DNA from: an uncultured Clostridium sp.
Lineage (GTDB): Bacteria; Bacillota; Clostridia; Christensenellales; Borkfalkiaceae
Direction of reading: 5' to 3'
Assembly: GCA_900555925.1 (NCBI GenBank)
Contig: USMU01000025.1
Span: 1 to 22,435 of the forward strand
Length of the DNA stretch: 22,435 bases
The notes beneath the pieces were generated by a model that saw only the letters and a program-made list of their open reading frames with translations, had not been told where the DNA came from and did no database searches. Every line of letters begins with the position of its first letter. Position 1 is the first letter of the stretch. Made by a program: the position numbers and the translations under genes. Positions 13,062-21,048 of this stretch are shown one piece after another.

Positions 13062-13859
13062 TATCTCCGTACTATCGAGCCTTACGCCATAATCCTCAAA
13101 AAAATTCAATTCGGCATCCCGAATTAGAGTTTCCTCTATTCGAGAGGTGGCGTCGCCGCAGAACAGCGCACTCGTTCCGAAATAATCCAGCCATACTACC
13201 GCGGAGGTATCGTTGAGGTCGTTTTCCGTATAATCCCCGCCGTTCACCTTATCATAGGGGCTGCCGCCCGGATTTCCTGCGCGGTACGGGGAAAGGAAAA
13301 CTAACGAATACGGATATTCTTCCTCCGAAAAAATACGGAGATACCGCTCGGAATATATTATCCGAGCGTCGCTTTCCGCTACGGAAGCATAAAATTCCGC
13401 ATATTCACGGTTGATATTGACGTCTTTGATTTCAGGAATATAAACGGTTTTCGCTCCCTTTATCTCCATTATCTCGGCGAATCCGCCGCAGTGGTCGGAA
13501 TCGGAATGCGTGAGCAAGAGAAAATCCAAGGTATCGATCTTCAAGGCGTTTATATATCGCAGAATTGTTTTCGTATGCTCCGCCTTCCCGTCGCCGCCGT
13601 CTATCATCATCGTCCTGCCGTCGGGAAATTCTATGAGCGTGCAATCGCCCTGTCCCACGTCGAGAAAATGAATGCGAAGTTCGCCCTCTTTCCGTTTCGG
13701 AACGTCGGGAAGCCCCACGTAATATTTCCACGTCGACGCGGGATAAAAGGCCGAAAAAATACAAAGTCCCGCCGTCAGAAAGACCACAATCGCGAGAATA
13801 ATTGCCTTTATTTTTCTGCCCTTTGCGGCAGCTTTTTCTTTCTCCTGTCTATAATTCAT
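12831..13859 (-). CDS. Membrane-anchored ComEC/Rec2-like metallo-beta-lactamase-fold protein
   Basis: The 342-residue protein has one N-terminal membrane helix (about residues 18-41, IKAIILAIVVFLTAGLCIFS) and then the extracytoplasmic hydrolase domain found at the C-terminus of the DNA-uptake channel ComEC. Visible motifs are FLDVGQGDCTLIEFPDG, DGGDGK, the metal-binding THSDSDHCGG, FCGDA and SHHGS. The competence membrane channel itself is absent. Such stand-alone proteins are usually called competence-like hydrolases; the substrate (DNA or phosphodiesters) is inferred. It overlaps the preceding alarmone synthetase gene by 4 bases (ATGA), so translation is coupled. The stop is followed at once by the shared terminator. 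Confidence 0.88.
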   Translation of the reverse strand: MNYRQEKEKAAAKGRKIKAIILAIVVFLTAGLCIFSAFYPASTWKYYVGLPDVPKRKEGELRIHFLDVGQGDCTLIEFPDGRTMMIDGGDGKAEHTKTILRYINALKIDTLDFLLLTHSDSDHCGGFAEIMEIKGAKTVYIPEIKDVNINREYAEFYASVAESDARIIYSERYLRIFSEEEYPYSLVFLSPYRAGNPGGSPYDKVNGGDYTENDLNDTSAVVWLDYFGTSALFCGDATSRIEETLIRDAELNFFEDYGVRLDSTEILKVSHHGSATGTGEEFVRYLGLETAVISCGENNFYGHPDAGVCERLSEAGAEIYRTDLWGTIMISVFPDGTYSATI

Positions 13860-14545
13860 TTTTCCCGAAGCAAGATTGGTTTCGGCTGCTCACGGATTCC
13901 GTGGCAAATTTTTTGCATGCGTTCTTCGACCGCAAATAAATCATCCGCACAAGCTTTGAGCTCCTCCCGATAAGACTCTAATAAATCCGCATTGACCTTA
14001 TAAGAAACTTCATGTTCCAAGCTCGCCCACATATTCATGGAAATCGTCCTGAGCTGAATTTCCACAGGTACGCCCATTTGCAATGTAGACAGGGAAACGG
14101 GAATTTCTACGATGAGATGCAGACTTCTGTAACCATTCGGTTTGGGCGTCTTTATGTAATCCTTTTCTTTCAAAAGACGGATTCCGTTCTGATTGAGAAA
14201 TACGCGGGCTATTTTATAAATATCCTCAATATAGCCGCAGACTACCCGCACGCCCGCAATGTCCGTGAGTTTCGTCAAATTCTGCGGGATTTGTTCGTAT
14301 CCGCGGCGATGCAGCTTTTCATAAGCACTCTCTACCGTTTTCAAGCGGCTTTCGATATTATGAATAGGGTCATGCCCCTGAATCATGCTGAATTCGTCGT
14401 CGAGAATTTCAAACTTCGCGCACGCCGTTTTCAGCGCACCCGAATAAAGAGGTTTCAAGCGCATATATTCCCGGATAAACACCGCATCGGGACCTTGCCC
14501 TGCCGCAAATGCAACGTTTCCGAAAAAATCTTTTTTGAGAGTCAT
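13856..14545 (-). CDS. Small alarmone synthetase, (p)ppGpp synthetase (RelQ/RelP type)
   Basis: The 229-residue protein carries only the synthetase domain of the RelA/SpoT family, which transfers pyrophosphate from ATP to GDP or GTP to make ppGpp or pppGpp. Motifs are HNIESRLKTVESAYEKLHRR, DIAGVRVVCGYIEDIYKI, KDYIKTPKPNGYRSLHL (G-loop and substrate region) and VEIQLRTISMNMWASLEHE. There is no hydrolase, TGS or ACT domain, so it is a small alarmone synthetase (RelQ and RelP are about 210 residues). GGAGG lies 9 bases before the start, and a consensus-like promoter lies at 14569-14597. It is the first gene of a two-gene operon with the ComEC-like protein. Confidence 0.93.
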   Translation of the reverse strand: MTLKKDFFGNVAFAAGQGPDAVFIREYMRLKPLYSGALKTACAKFEILDDEFSMIQGHDPIHNIESRLKTVESAYEKLHRRGYEQIPQNLTKLTDIAGVRVVCGYIEDIYKIARVFLNQNGIRLLKEKDYIKTPKPNGYRSLHLIVEIPVSLSTLQMGVPVEIQLRTISMNMWASLEHEVSYKVNADLLESYREELKACADDLFAVEERMQKICHGIREQPKPILLREK

Positions 14546-14568
14546 TCCTACTTTCCTCCACCCTGTTT

Positions 14569-14597
14569 ATTATACCACGAATGTATTCAAAAATCAA
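14569..14597 (-). promoter_or_regulatory. Promoter of the alarmone synthetase operon
   Basis: On the reverse strand TTGATT (14597-14592) and TATAAT (14574-14569) with a 17-bp spacer, about 24 bases before the start codon. No clear intrinsic terminator is seen for the upstream LysR gene, so some read-through is possible. Confidence 0.8.
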
Positions 14598-14659
14598 TAC
14601 TGCTTGCGTTTTTTCATCAAGTATTCACGAAATTTTACAAATTCCTTTCCGCCCTCTGT

Positions 14660-15553
14660 TTACTTCCCCTGACGGACCAGCCGGAGCAATTCTTTCGCCG
14701 CCGCAGATAAAGGATAATGCGGGTTATAGACCACGGAGACAATACGTTCCGGGATTTCCTCTTTCAAATGAATTTTTACGATTTCTCCAGCCCTCAACGC
14801 GGGCAGCGCCAATTCTTCGGGAACAAATCCCACGCCCAAATTGCGGCGAATAAAAGGTATAATCAAATCGGAGGTATTCAATTCGATATCGGGACGAAAT
14901 TCCAGTCCGGCCTTCGCGTATACCGCCTGATAAAAGATATACGCGGAGGAAGCGCTACGGCTGAGCGAGATGAGAGGATATTTTTTCAAATCCTTTAACC
15001 GATAACTACCGTGTGCCAGCTCGATATAGTTCGCATTCCCTATCAAAATATCCCGAAAAGGGTGAAGGTCCGTTTGTTTGAGCGGAGACGGAGCTTCGGC
15101 GGGCGAAGCGACAAATGCAAAATCCGACCGGCCGCTGACGACATTTTCTATTGCCTGCGTCGTAGAAACGTTGGTGATCTTTAATCTGATTTGCGGGTGC
15201 CGATCGTGAAACAGACCTAACTTTTCTAAAAGAAAACAGTGCAAAGAAGTCTCGGTGGCGCTGACATACACCGAACCGCCCTGCAAGGAAGTTTCCCCGC
15301 CCAGCTTTTCTTCCCCTTTCAATATTTTTTCGTAAGCGGGAGCAATATAGGAATAAAGGAGTTCCCCCTCCGTCGTCAGAGTCACGCCTCTCTTTCCGCG
15401 GATAAAGAGACGACAGCCCAAATCGCTTTCGAGATTTTTTATCGTTCTCGTCACCGTGGGCTGGCTGGTCAGAAGGACGTCCGCCGCCCTCGTAAAGTTA
15501 CGATATTTCGCCACATAATAAAATATGCGGTAATAGTCCAAACTTGTAAGCAT
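14660..15553 (-). CDS. LysR-family transcriptional regulator
   Basis: The 297-residue protein is a standard LysR regulator. The N-terminal winged helix-turn-helix (residues 1-62) contains YRIFYYVAKYRNFTRAADVL, TSQPTVTRTIKNLESDLG and RLFIRGKRGVTLTTEGELL. A periplasmic-binding-like effector domain (from about residue 90) ends with GVGFVPEELALPALRAGEIV. Length is normal. AGAGGA lies 8 bases before the start. It is transcribed away from the DUF1275 gene that heads the atp operon, and the space between holds a T-N11-A box, so this neighbour is its likeliest target. The effector is unknown. Confidence 0.95.
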   Translation of the reverse strand: MLTSLDYYRIFYYVAKYRNFTRAADVLLTSQPTVTRTIKNLESDLGCRLFIRGKRGVTLTTEGELLYSYIAPAYEKILKGEEKLGGETSLQGGSVYVSATETSLHCFLLEKLGLFHDRHPQIRLKITNVSTTQAIENVVSGRSDFAFVASPAEAPSPLKQTDLHPFRDILIGNANYIELAHGSYRLKDLKKYPLISLSRSASSAYIFYQAVYAKAGLEFRPDIELNTSDLIIPFIRRNLGVGFVPEELALPALRAGEIVKIHLKEEIPERIVSVVYNPHYPLSAAAKELLRLVRQGK

Positions 15554-15587
15554 AAGGATTTTTCCTCTCGTCCTTTTCTTTAATTAT

Positions 15588-15616
15588 AGTATAGCTTTGA
15601 AACAGGAGTACGTCAA
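15588..15616 (-). promoter_or_regulatory. Promoter of the LysR gene
   Basis: On the reverse strand TTGACG (15616-15611) and TATACT (15593-15588) with a 17-bp spacer, about 35 bases before the start codon. Confidence 0.78.
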
Positions 15617-15622
15617 GCCTTT

Positions 15623-15665
15623 ATCATACGTTTTTATAATTATAATCATAAATTTTTGATATGAT
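15623..15665. promoter_or_regulatory. Putative LysR operator in the divergent region
   Basis: ATCATA at 15645-15650 and TATGAT at 15660-15665 form an inverted repeat with a 9-bp gap and contain the T-N11-A pattern (15649 and 15661) of LysR boxes. Another ATCATA is at 15623-15628, and a 12-bp palindrome TTATAATTATAA at 15634-15645. It lies between the two divergent promoters, where LysR proteins usually bind. Confidence 0.55.
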
Positions 15666-15684
15666 ATATATACCTTCAATCCGT

Positions 15685-15713
15685 TTTACAAAACGCGAAA
15701 AATGGGGTATAAT
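15685..15713 (+). promoter_or_regulatory. Promoter of the DUF1275-atp operon
   Basis: TTTACA (15685-15690) and TATAAT (15708-15713) with a 17-bp spacer. It is the only obvious promoter before atpB, so the whole ATP synthase operon may be transcribed from here. Confidence 0.75.
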
Positions 15714-15736
15714 AACGAACGCGCGGGGAAATGAGA

Positions 15737-15773
15737 GACCTTGTCGGTTTCAGACAAAAATTTTTTTGAGGTC
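15737..15773 (+). promoter_or_regulatory. Leader hairpin that can hide the first Shine-Dalgarno
   Basis: GACCT (15737-15741) can pair with AGGTC (15769-15773), which contains the Shine-Dalgarno GAGGT (15768-15772) of the DUF1275 gene. Inside, TTGTC (15741-15745) can pair with GACAA (15753-15757), followed by A3T7, a weak terminator shape. Control of translation or early termination is a possibility only. Confidence 0.4.
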
Positions 15774-15784
15774 ATAGATAAACG

Positions 15785-16537
15785 ATGCAAGCTCCCTCAC
15801 CCGACAAACCGAAATCCGACCCGTTTGAACTATTGCCCGCCATTCTCATTCTGGGCTTTGCGGGCGGATTTTTCGACGCTTACACCTATGTAGCCCGCGG
15901 GGGCGTGTTCTGTAACGCGCAGACGGGGAATCTCATTCTCATGACTTTGGGAATCTGCGGCGGCGAAGGCGTAAGAGCGCTCAGATATCTCATTCCGGTA
16001 GCGTTTTTCGTCTTGGCCAATATCGTGGGCGACATCACATACCGAGCGGCGAAGAAGCGCGCCGAAAAGAAGGGCATCGGCTCAGAGGAAGGACGATTTC
16101 TTTATCAAAGCGCCATTCTGGCGACTGAGACCGCCATTTTGACGGCGGTGGGATTTATCCCCGTCACCTTTCCCGCGTTGCTTCCCAATGCCTTGATTTC
16201 TTCCGTTGCGGCATTACAGTATCATGCCTTCCGCGATATGAACGGCGTGGCGCTCTCTACGGTCTTCTGTACCAATAACCTGCGGCTGTTGAGCGGTCAT
16301 CTCTTTACCGCGGCCGCCGACAAAGACAAACTTTCGCTGAAAAAAGCGGGATATTATATCTTGCTCATCGCCCTCTTTATCGCGGGCGTCACGGCGGGAT
16401 ATTTCCTCACCGTTTGGGCGAAACAATATGCGATTCTGTCCGTTTCCGCGCTCTTCGCGCTTCTCGGTCTGGGAATTTTCCTCGGACGGCGAAACAATAA
16501 GAGGCGCTCGGACGGAACGGAAAAGGAGGTTTTATGA
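15785..16537 (+). CDS. DUF1275 (YoaK-family) membrane protein at the head of the atp operon
   Basis: The 250-residue integral membrane protein has about six helices and family features: FAGGFFDAYTYVARGGVFCN, AQTGNLILM and the later QYHAFRDMNGVALSTVFCTN followed by NNLRLLSGHL. DUF1275 proteins are widespread and of uncertain transport role. GAGGT lies 12 bases before the ATG, a bit far. The 3' end contains the AAGGAGG of atpB, and its TGA overlaps the atpB ATG (ATGA), so the two are translationally coupled. In many bacteria this place is held by atpI or atpZ, small proteins for c-ring assembly or ion supply. A role near the ATP synthase is inferred from position only. Confidence 0.88.
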   Translation: MQAPSPDKPKSDPFELLPAILILGFAGGFFDAYTYVARGGVFCNAQTGNLILMTLGICGGEGVRALRYLIPVAFFVLANIVGDITYRAAKKRAEKKGIGSEEGRFLYQSAILATETAILTAVGFIPVTFPALLPNALISSVAALQYHAFRDMNGVALSTVFCTNNLRLLSGHLFTAAADKDKLSLKKAGYYILLIALFIAGVTAGYFLTVWAKQYAILSVSALFALLGLGIFLGRRNNKRRSDGTEKEVL

Positions 16538-17307
16538 ACTTAACTTCGCTTTTGGCGGGAGATGTGGGCGACATCATGAAGGAAGAACTGCTTCCCGAAA
16601 ATGTTCCCCTTTTCGGAAATCTGTTCGGTGAACATCTCATGGTAAATCCGAGTTTCCGCACGGCCTTTTTCCTTACCCTTTTAGTATTGGCCTTCGGACT
16701 CATTTTCCGATTTATCATCTTCCCGAGATTCAAAAAGGTTCCCGGAACGTTTCAGGCCCTGATTGAAAAGGCCTGCGAAATGGTGGAGGGAATCGCCAAA
16801 GACAACAGCCCGCACAGTTATACCTTTATAGCGACTTTCTCGTTCGGCTGTTGGGTATACATCGGCTTGGGCACCCTCTGCGAGATTTTGGGCATACGGG
16901 CTATTCTCGTCGATTTGAACGCCTGTATCGCGCTCGCCGTCACGTCCTATTCCATTATGCTTTTCGGCGGCATCAAATTCAATAAGCTCCGCGGCGCGGG
17001 AAGCGTCCTCAAAGACTTCTCCCTGCTCCTTTCCATGAGCTTCCGATTGTTCGGCAGTATGATCGGCGGACTATTGATTACCGCCCTCGTATATCATTAT
17101 ATCGTCCTTTCCATCGGAGTCCCCGTCCTTGTCGGCGTCGTGTTTACCCTGTTCCATGCAGTGATTCAGTCCTATGTCTATACGCTCCTGACCGCAATGT
17201 TCTACGGCGAAGCGACGGAACCGAGGGAATTAGACGGGTCTGCTCTGAAAACCAAAAAGAAACGCGAACGCAACAAAAAGGCCTCCTCCGAAGTAAAAGA
17301 AGCCTGA
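16534..17307 (+). CDS. atpB: F1Fo ATP synthase subunit a
   Basis: The 257-residue Fo subunit forms the ion half-channels beside the c-ring. The essential Arg lies in the helix LSMSFRLFGSMIGGLLI (usual form RLFGNM; here Ser replaces the common Asn). The last helix pair has FHAVIQSYVYTLLTAMF with the conserved Gln. A basic, hydrophilic C-terminal tail (ALKTKKKRERNKKASSE) is longer than usual. The start is set by AAGGAGG and the 4-base overlap with the DUF1275 gene. A 134-base gap follows before atpE. Confidence 0.97.
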   Translation: MNLTSLLAGDVGDIMKEELLPENVPLFGNLFGEHLMVNPSFRTAFFLTLLVLAFGLIFRFIIFPRFKKVPGTFQALIEKACEMVEGIAKDNSPHSYTFIATFSFGCWVYIGLGTLCEILGIRAILVDLNACIALAVTSYSIMLFGGIKFNKLRGAGSVLKDFSLLLSMSFRLFGSMIGGLLITALVYHYIVLSIGVPVLVGVVFTLFHAVIQSYVYTLLTAMFYGEATEPRELDGSALKTKKKRERNKKASSEVKEA

Positions 17308-17441
17308 ATACTAAAAAACAAATGCGTAACAAAAACATTCCAAATATAAAACAAAAAAATTAAACGGAAAACAGAGGTCAAATTTTCAAACGCCTCAAAC
17401 ATAAAATCAAAAATAATACTTAATACAAGGAGAAGATACTT
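17308..17441 (+). promoter_or_regulatory. A-rich leader of atpE
   Basis: This gap is more than half A, with few G and no stable stems visible, and ends in AAGGAG 9 bases before the atpE ATG. An unstructured leader before atpE is known in Escherichia coli to raise translation of subunit c, which is needed in 8-17 copies; the same role is inferred here. No terminator or clear promoter is visible. Confidence 0.5.
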
Positions 17442-17696
17442 ATGAATACTTTGGCATTATTGGCTATGACAGATACGGGAGCAAAAGCGGTTGCGGCGGC
17501 TATCGCCATTCTCGTCGCAGGTGCGGCGGCTATCGGTATGGGGATCGCAATCGCCAAGGCCCTCGAAGGCATCGCGCGTCAGCCGGAATCGGAAAAGAAA
17601 ATTTCCAAGACCCTCATTCTCGGTCTCGTGTTCCTCGAAACGTGCGTCATTTACGCGCTGGTCGTCGCCATTCTCGTCATTTTCGTTCTCGGATAA
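17442..17696 (+). CDS. atpE: F1Fo ATP synthase subunit c
   Basis: The 84-residue proteolipid forms two membrane helices joined by the polar loop ARQPE that contacts gamma and epsilon. The ion-binding Glu is in helix 2 (VFLETCVIYA). Helix 1 reads GAAAIGMGIAIAKALEGIAR: where Na+-coupled rings have Gln (GQG) there is Met (GMG), and the Ser-Thr after Glu is Thr-Cys. Proton coupling is therefore more likely than Na+ coupling, by comparison with the Ilyobacter tartaricus ring. AAGGAG gives a strong start. Confidence 0.96.
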   Translation: MNTLALLAMTDTGAKAVAAAIAILVAGAAAIGMGIAIAKALEGIARQPESEKKISKTLILGLVFLETCVIYALVVAILVIFVLG

Positions 17697-17708
17697 GCGA
17701 GGCAGGCT

Positions 17709-18224
17709 ATGACTGAAAGTTTACTTGCTTCTATTCTCGGGTTGGATTTGACGGACTTTCTCCTTCATCTCCTCAACTTTCTCATATTGGTCGGCGGCAT
17801 AGGTTTGCTCGTTTACAAACCTGTCATTCGCTTCGTACATGCCCGTCGGGAAGAAGTGGAAAAACAGGAAAACGAACACAACGCAAAAATGCAGGAAGCC
17901 GAATCCACCAAAGCTAAATATACTGCTCTCATCGGTACGGCGGAACAGGAAATCGCCGAGAAAAAGAAAGAAATGGAAAAACAGACCGCCGTCGCCGCGG
18001 AAAAGACATTGACGGAAGCCCGCGTTCGCGCCGAAAAAATCGTGAAAGAGGCAGAGGACGAGGCGAAAAACGAAAAGGCAAAGGCAATGTCCTCCATGAA
18101 GGGCGAGGTCGCGGAAGTCGCCGTACTCATCGCTTCCGAAATTCTCAAAAAAGAGATTTCCAAAGAAGAAAACGACCAACTTATCGACAATTGTCTGAAA
18201 GAATGGGAGAACGACGATGACTAA
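17709..18224 (+). CDS. atpF: F1Fo ATP synthase subunit b
   Basis: The 171-residue peripheral stalk subunit has one N-terminal membrane helix (about residues 16-36, LLHLLNFLILVGGIGLLVYK) and then a long charged coiled coil (HARREEVEKQENEHNAKMQE onwards) that dimerises and binds delta. Length is normal. It overlaps atpH by 8 bases. Its partner here is the atypical delta subunit, so the C-terminal contact (residues 130-171) is worth comparing with other b subunits. Confidence 0.95.
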   Translation: MTESLLASILGLDLTDFLLHLLNFLILVGGIGLLVYKPVIRFVHARREEVEKQENEHNAKMQEAESTKAKYTALIGTAEQEIAEKKKEMEKQTAVAAEKTLTEARVRAEKIVKEAEDEAKNEKAKAMSSMKGEVAEVAVLIASEILKKEISKEENDQLIDNCLKEWENDDD

Positions 18225-18666
18225 ATTTACCATACTGACTCCGAAACCCGTCACGCCTTCGGAAAAACAGAAGCTCGATTCTTTTTTCGCCGAACGTTAC
18301 GGGACGGGAGCCGTCATCGAATACGGTACGGATAAAAATTTACAGGAAAATCTGGTCGTTTCCGACGGCAAAAACGAGAGTGCATTCACAAAGATCACCA
18401 TCGTTTCTTCCGTCGAATTGACCGCCGCGCAAAAACAGCGGATAGAAGAGACTTTCCGTAAAAAGTACGGTCACGGAATCCTCGCGGAATATCTCATCGA
18501 CGATTCCCTGATCGGCGGTCTTCTCGTATTCGACGGAAAAACCGTATACGATTCGCACGCCGAACGGGAGAAAAATCCCAAACACGGACACAGGACGGTC
18601 TATGACGGTTCGGTAAAAACCAAACTGGAAAGTATAAAGGAAAGGCTTATCCATGGACACGATTAA
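18217..18666 (+). CDS. atpH: F1Fo ATP synthase delta subunit with duplicated C-terminal domain
   Basis: At 149 residues it is shorter than normal delta (about 180), which joins F1 to the b stalk. Residues 60-108 and 129-145 are a clear delta C-terminal domain: [34 protein letters not shown] and [18 protein letters not shown]. The usual N-terminal six-helix domain is missing. Instead residues 4-52 are an ungapped weaker copy of residues 60-108, with 17 of 49 identities including T-K-Q-F-YG-G-EY-D-L-V-DGK. The copy lacks the SLIGG motif (NLQEN instead). Between two TVYD sequences (109-112 and 127-130) is a polar insert [14 protein letters not shown]. Position in the operon and overlaps with atpF (8 bases) and atpA (14 bases) support the identity. 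Confidence 0.85.
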   Translation: MTKFTILTPKPVTPSEKQKLDSFFAERYGTGAVIEYGTDKNLQENLVVSDGKNESAFTKITIVSSVELTAAQKQRIEETFRKKYGHGILAEYLIDDSLIGGLLVFDGKTVYDSHAEREKNPKHGHRTVYDGSVKTKLESIKERLIHGHD

Positions 18667-20209
18667 TCTTTGCGGCAATATCGCCGAGGAACTGAAAAAA
18701 CAAGTATGGGCGTTCGATTTTTCGAGTCGTGTATCCGACGCGGGGCGAATCGTGGCCTGCGGAGACGGCGTGCTCACCATAGAAGGTCTGCCGCACGTCA
18801 AAAACGGCGAACTCCTCTCCGTCGGTCAGGATAAATATGCGCTCGTCATGAATCTCGAAGAAGGAAAGGTCGGCGCGATTCTTTTGACCGATTCCTATGA
18901 GCTGGGCGAGGGCGATATCGTCTATTCGACGGGGAAAATCGTAGGCGTGCCTGTGGGAGACGCACTCCTCGGGAGGGTCGTCAATCCTTTGGGACTTCCC
19001 CTCGACGGCGGTAAGTCCATCGTCACTTCAAAGACTCGTTCGGTGGAAGCTCCCGCCCCCGCCATTTTCGACCGCGCAAACGTCAACGAGCCCCTTCAAA
19101 CGGGTATAAAAGCAATCGACAGCATGATCCCCATCGGAAAAGGACAGCGCGAACTCATTATCGGAGACAGGCAGACGGGAAAGACAGCCATCGCCGTCGA
19201 TACCATCATCAATCAGAAGGGAAAAGACGTTATCTGCGTTTATGTCGCCATAGGACAGAAGACTTCTTCCGTCAACAGTGTTTTGCAGACGCTCAAAAAT
19301 CATGACGCGCTCGATTATACCGTCGTCGTCTGTTCGACCGCGAGCGAATCGGCTCCCCTCCAATACATCGCCCCCTATACGGGAACCGCGATTGCCGAAG
19401 AATTTATGCACAACGGAAAGGACGTTTTGATCGTCTATGACGATTTATCCAAGCATGCCGTGGCTTACCGGACCATTTCCCTGCTCTTGAAGCGCCCTTC
19501 GGGCCGCGAGGCTTATCCCGGAGACGTATTCTATATCCATTCGCGACTTCTCGAACGGAGCGCGAAACTCTCCGAAAAGTTGGGCGGCGGCTCTCTGACC
19601 GCTCTGCCGATCATCGAGACTCTCGCGGGAGACATCTCCGCCTATATCCCCACGAACGTCATTTCCATTACGGACGGACAGATTTATCTCGAAAGCGAGC
19701 TGTTCCGTTCGGGCGTGCGTCCCGCCGTCAACGTCGGACTTTCCGTCTCCCGTGTAGGCGGCGCCGCACAATGCAAAGCGATGAAAAAGGTGAGCGGAAA
19801 GGTTCGTCTCGACCTCGCGCACTACCGCGAAATGGCGCAATTCAGTCAATTCGGCGCGGAATTGGACAATTCGACCAAATCCATTCTCGGAAAGGGTGCG
19901 CGCCTGACGGAAATTCTCAAACAGAAACAAGCCTCTCCCGCCGCCATGAGCCATACGGTCATCGCGCTTACGGTCATGATGAACGATTTGTTTTCCGATA
20001 TTGCAGTGCGCGACGTTAACGCTGCCATGGACGGATTCATCGATTATCTGAATGCCAATCACCCCGATCTTCCCGCACGTATCGAGGAGACGGAGCAGCT
20101 TTCGGACGAAGACGAGGCGCTCATCAAGGAGTATCTCGTTTCTTATAAAGCAAACATAATCCATATTTCGGAAGAAATAAGCGCCGAGCAGAATAAGGTG
20201 AACGCATGA
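18653..20209 (+). CDS. atpA: F1Fo ATP synthase subunit alpha
   Basis: The 518-residue F1 subunit carries the non-catalytic nucleotide sites. It shows Walker [38 protein letters not shown] (Walker B), [14 protein letters not shown] and [10 protein letters not shown] with the Arg finger region. The N-terminal segment [20 protein letters not shown], which in other species binds the delta N-terminal domain, is present at normal length even though that delta domain seems absent here. AAAGGAAAGG precedes the start inside atpH. It overlaps atpG by 4 bases (ATGA). Confidence 0.98.
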   Translation: MDTINLCGNIAEELKKQVWAFDFSSRVSDAGRIVACGDGVLTIEGLPHVKNGELLSVGQDKYALVMNLEEGKVGAILLTDSYELGEGDIVYSTGKIVGVPVGDALLGRVVNPLGLPLDGGKSIVTSKTRSVEAPAPAIFDRANVNEPLQTGIKAIDSMIPIGKGQRELIIGDRQTGKTAIAVDTIINQKGKDVICVYVAIGQKTSSVNSVLQTLKNHDALDYTVVVCSTASESAPLQYIAPYTGTAIAEEFMHNGKDVLIVYDDLSKHAVAYRTISLLLKRPSGREAYPGDVFYIHSRLLERSAKLSEKLGGGSLTALPIIETLAGDISAYIPTNVISITDGQIYLESELFRSGVRPAVNVGLSVSRVGGAAQCKAMKKVSGKVRLDLAHYREMAQFSQFGAELDNSTKSILGKGARLTEILKQKQASPAAMSHTVIALTVMMNDLFSDIAVRDVNAAMDGFIDYLNANHPDLPARIEETEQLSDEDEALIKEYLVSYKANIIHISEEISAEQNKVNA

Positions 20210-21048
20210 ACAACACGCATGAGCTGAAACGGCATATTTCGGGCGTGGAGGATACAATCAAGATTACACGAGCAATGCAGATGATTGCCACGTCGAAGCT
20301 CTACCGCGCCCGCGAAAAATGCGAAAACAGCTATCGTTACTTAAAAGAATTGAGAAATATTCTGTCCGCCGCCGCGGCGCACGAATCCGTGCGGGAACAC
20401 CCTTTCCTCCGCGAGCACAAAAGCGGAAAAACCGCCCTCTTCGTCGTCGCGGGCGACAAGGGATTATGCGGTGATTTCAACCATCGTATTTTAGACTTTG
20501 CCGACAAATTTGCGGCGGAACATGAAGTCTCGAAAATTTTCGCGCTCGGACAGGAAACGCGGGAGCATTACGAGAAAAAGGGCTTCCCTTTGAGCAACTT
20601 CTACATTCACATGGCCTCGGAGCCCCATGCTTTCGACGCGATTTCCGTCGCAAACGATATCGTGAATATGTTCCGCAGCGGAGAGTATAAGGAAGTTTAC
20701 ATCGTCTATACGCGCACGCCGTCCCCTTCTACACAGGAGCCGACGGCGAAAAGACTGATTCCCATTCCCCTGCCCGAACACGAAATTTCGACCGTCTGTC
20801 CCGTGTTGGAACCCAACACGCGGGCGGCACTGGATAATTTTCTTTCCCAATACCTGATGGCGGAAATTTACAGCGCTTTGGCGGACAGCGCGATGGCCAT
20901 TCATTTCAAGCGCATGACTTCGATGCGGCAATCGACGGAAAACGGCGAGGAACTCTTGGCCGAGCTTACGGCGCAATACAATCACGAAAGGCAGGAAAGC
21001 ATTACGAACGAGCTCATAGATGCGAGCGCGTCGGCTTTCCGAAACTGA
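20206..21048 (+). CDS. atpG: F1Fo ATP synthase subunit gamma
   Basis: The 280-residue central rotor shaft has the conserved N-terminal coiled-coil start ([27 protein letters not shown]), the middle [13 protein letters not shown] and the C-terminal helix [18 protein letters not shown] (usual form AM..A..NA). The ending [19 protein letters not shown] matches RQ..IT.E..EI..GA. Length is normal. Its ATG overlaps the atpA stop. Confidence 0.97.
   Translation: MNNTHELKRHISGVEDTIKITRAMQMIATSKLYRAREKCENSYRYLKELRNILSAAAAHESVREHPFLREHKSGKTALFVVAGDKGLCGDFNHRILDFADKFAAEHEVSKIFALGQETREHYEKKGFPLSNFYIHMASEPHAFDAISVANDIVNMFRSGEYKEVYIVYTRTPSPSTQEPTAKRLIPIPLPEHEISTVCPVLEPNTRAALDNFLSQYLMAEIYSALADSAMAIHFKRMTSMRQSTENGEELLAELTAQYNHERQESITNELIDASASAFRN

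Noticed and set aside
13491-14710. Plus-strand frames opposite the ComEC-like and alarmone synthetase genes.
   Set aside because: Both reverse-strand genes have clear motifs, ribosome binding sites and coupling; the opposite frames have none.
17721-18254. A 177-residue reverse-strand frame antisense to atpF.
   Set aside because: It is a mirror of the coiled-coil codons of subunit b (Phe/Leu-rich) with no start signals.
19445-20257. A 270-residue reverse-strand frame antisense to atpA.
   Set aside because: Shadow of atpA codon bias; it spans the atpA/atpG junction and has no own signals.
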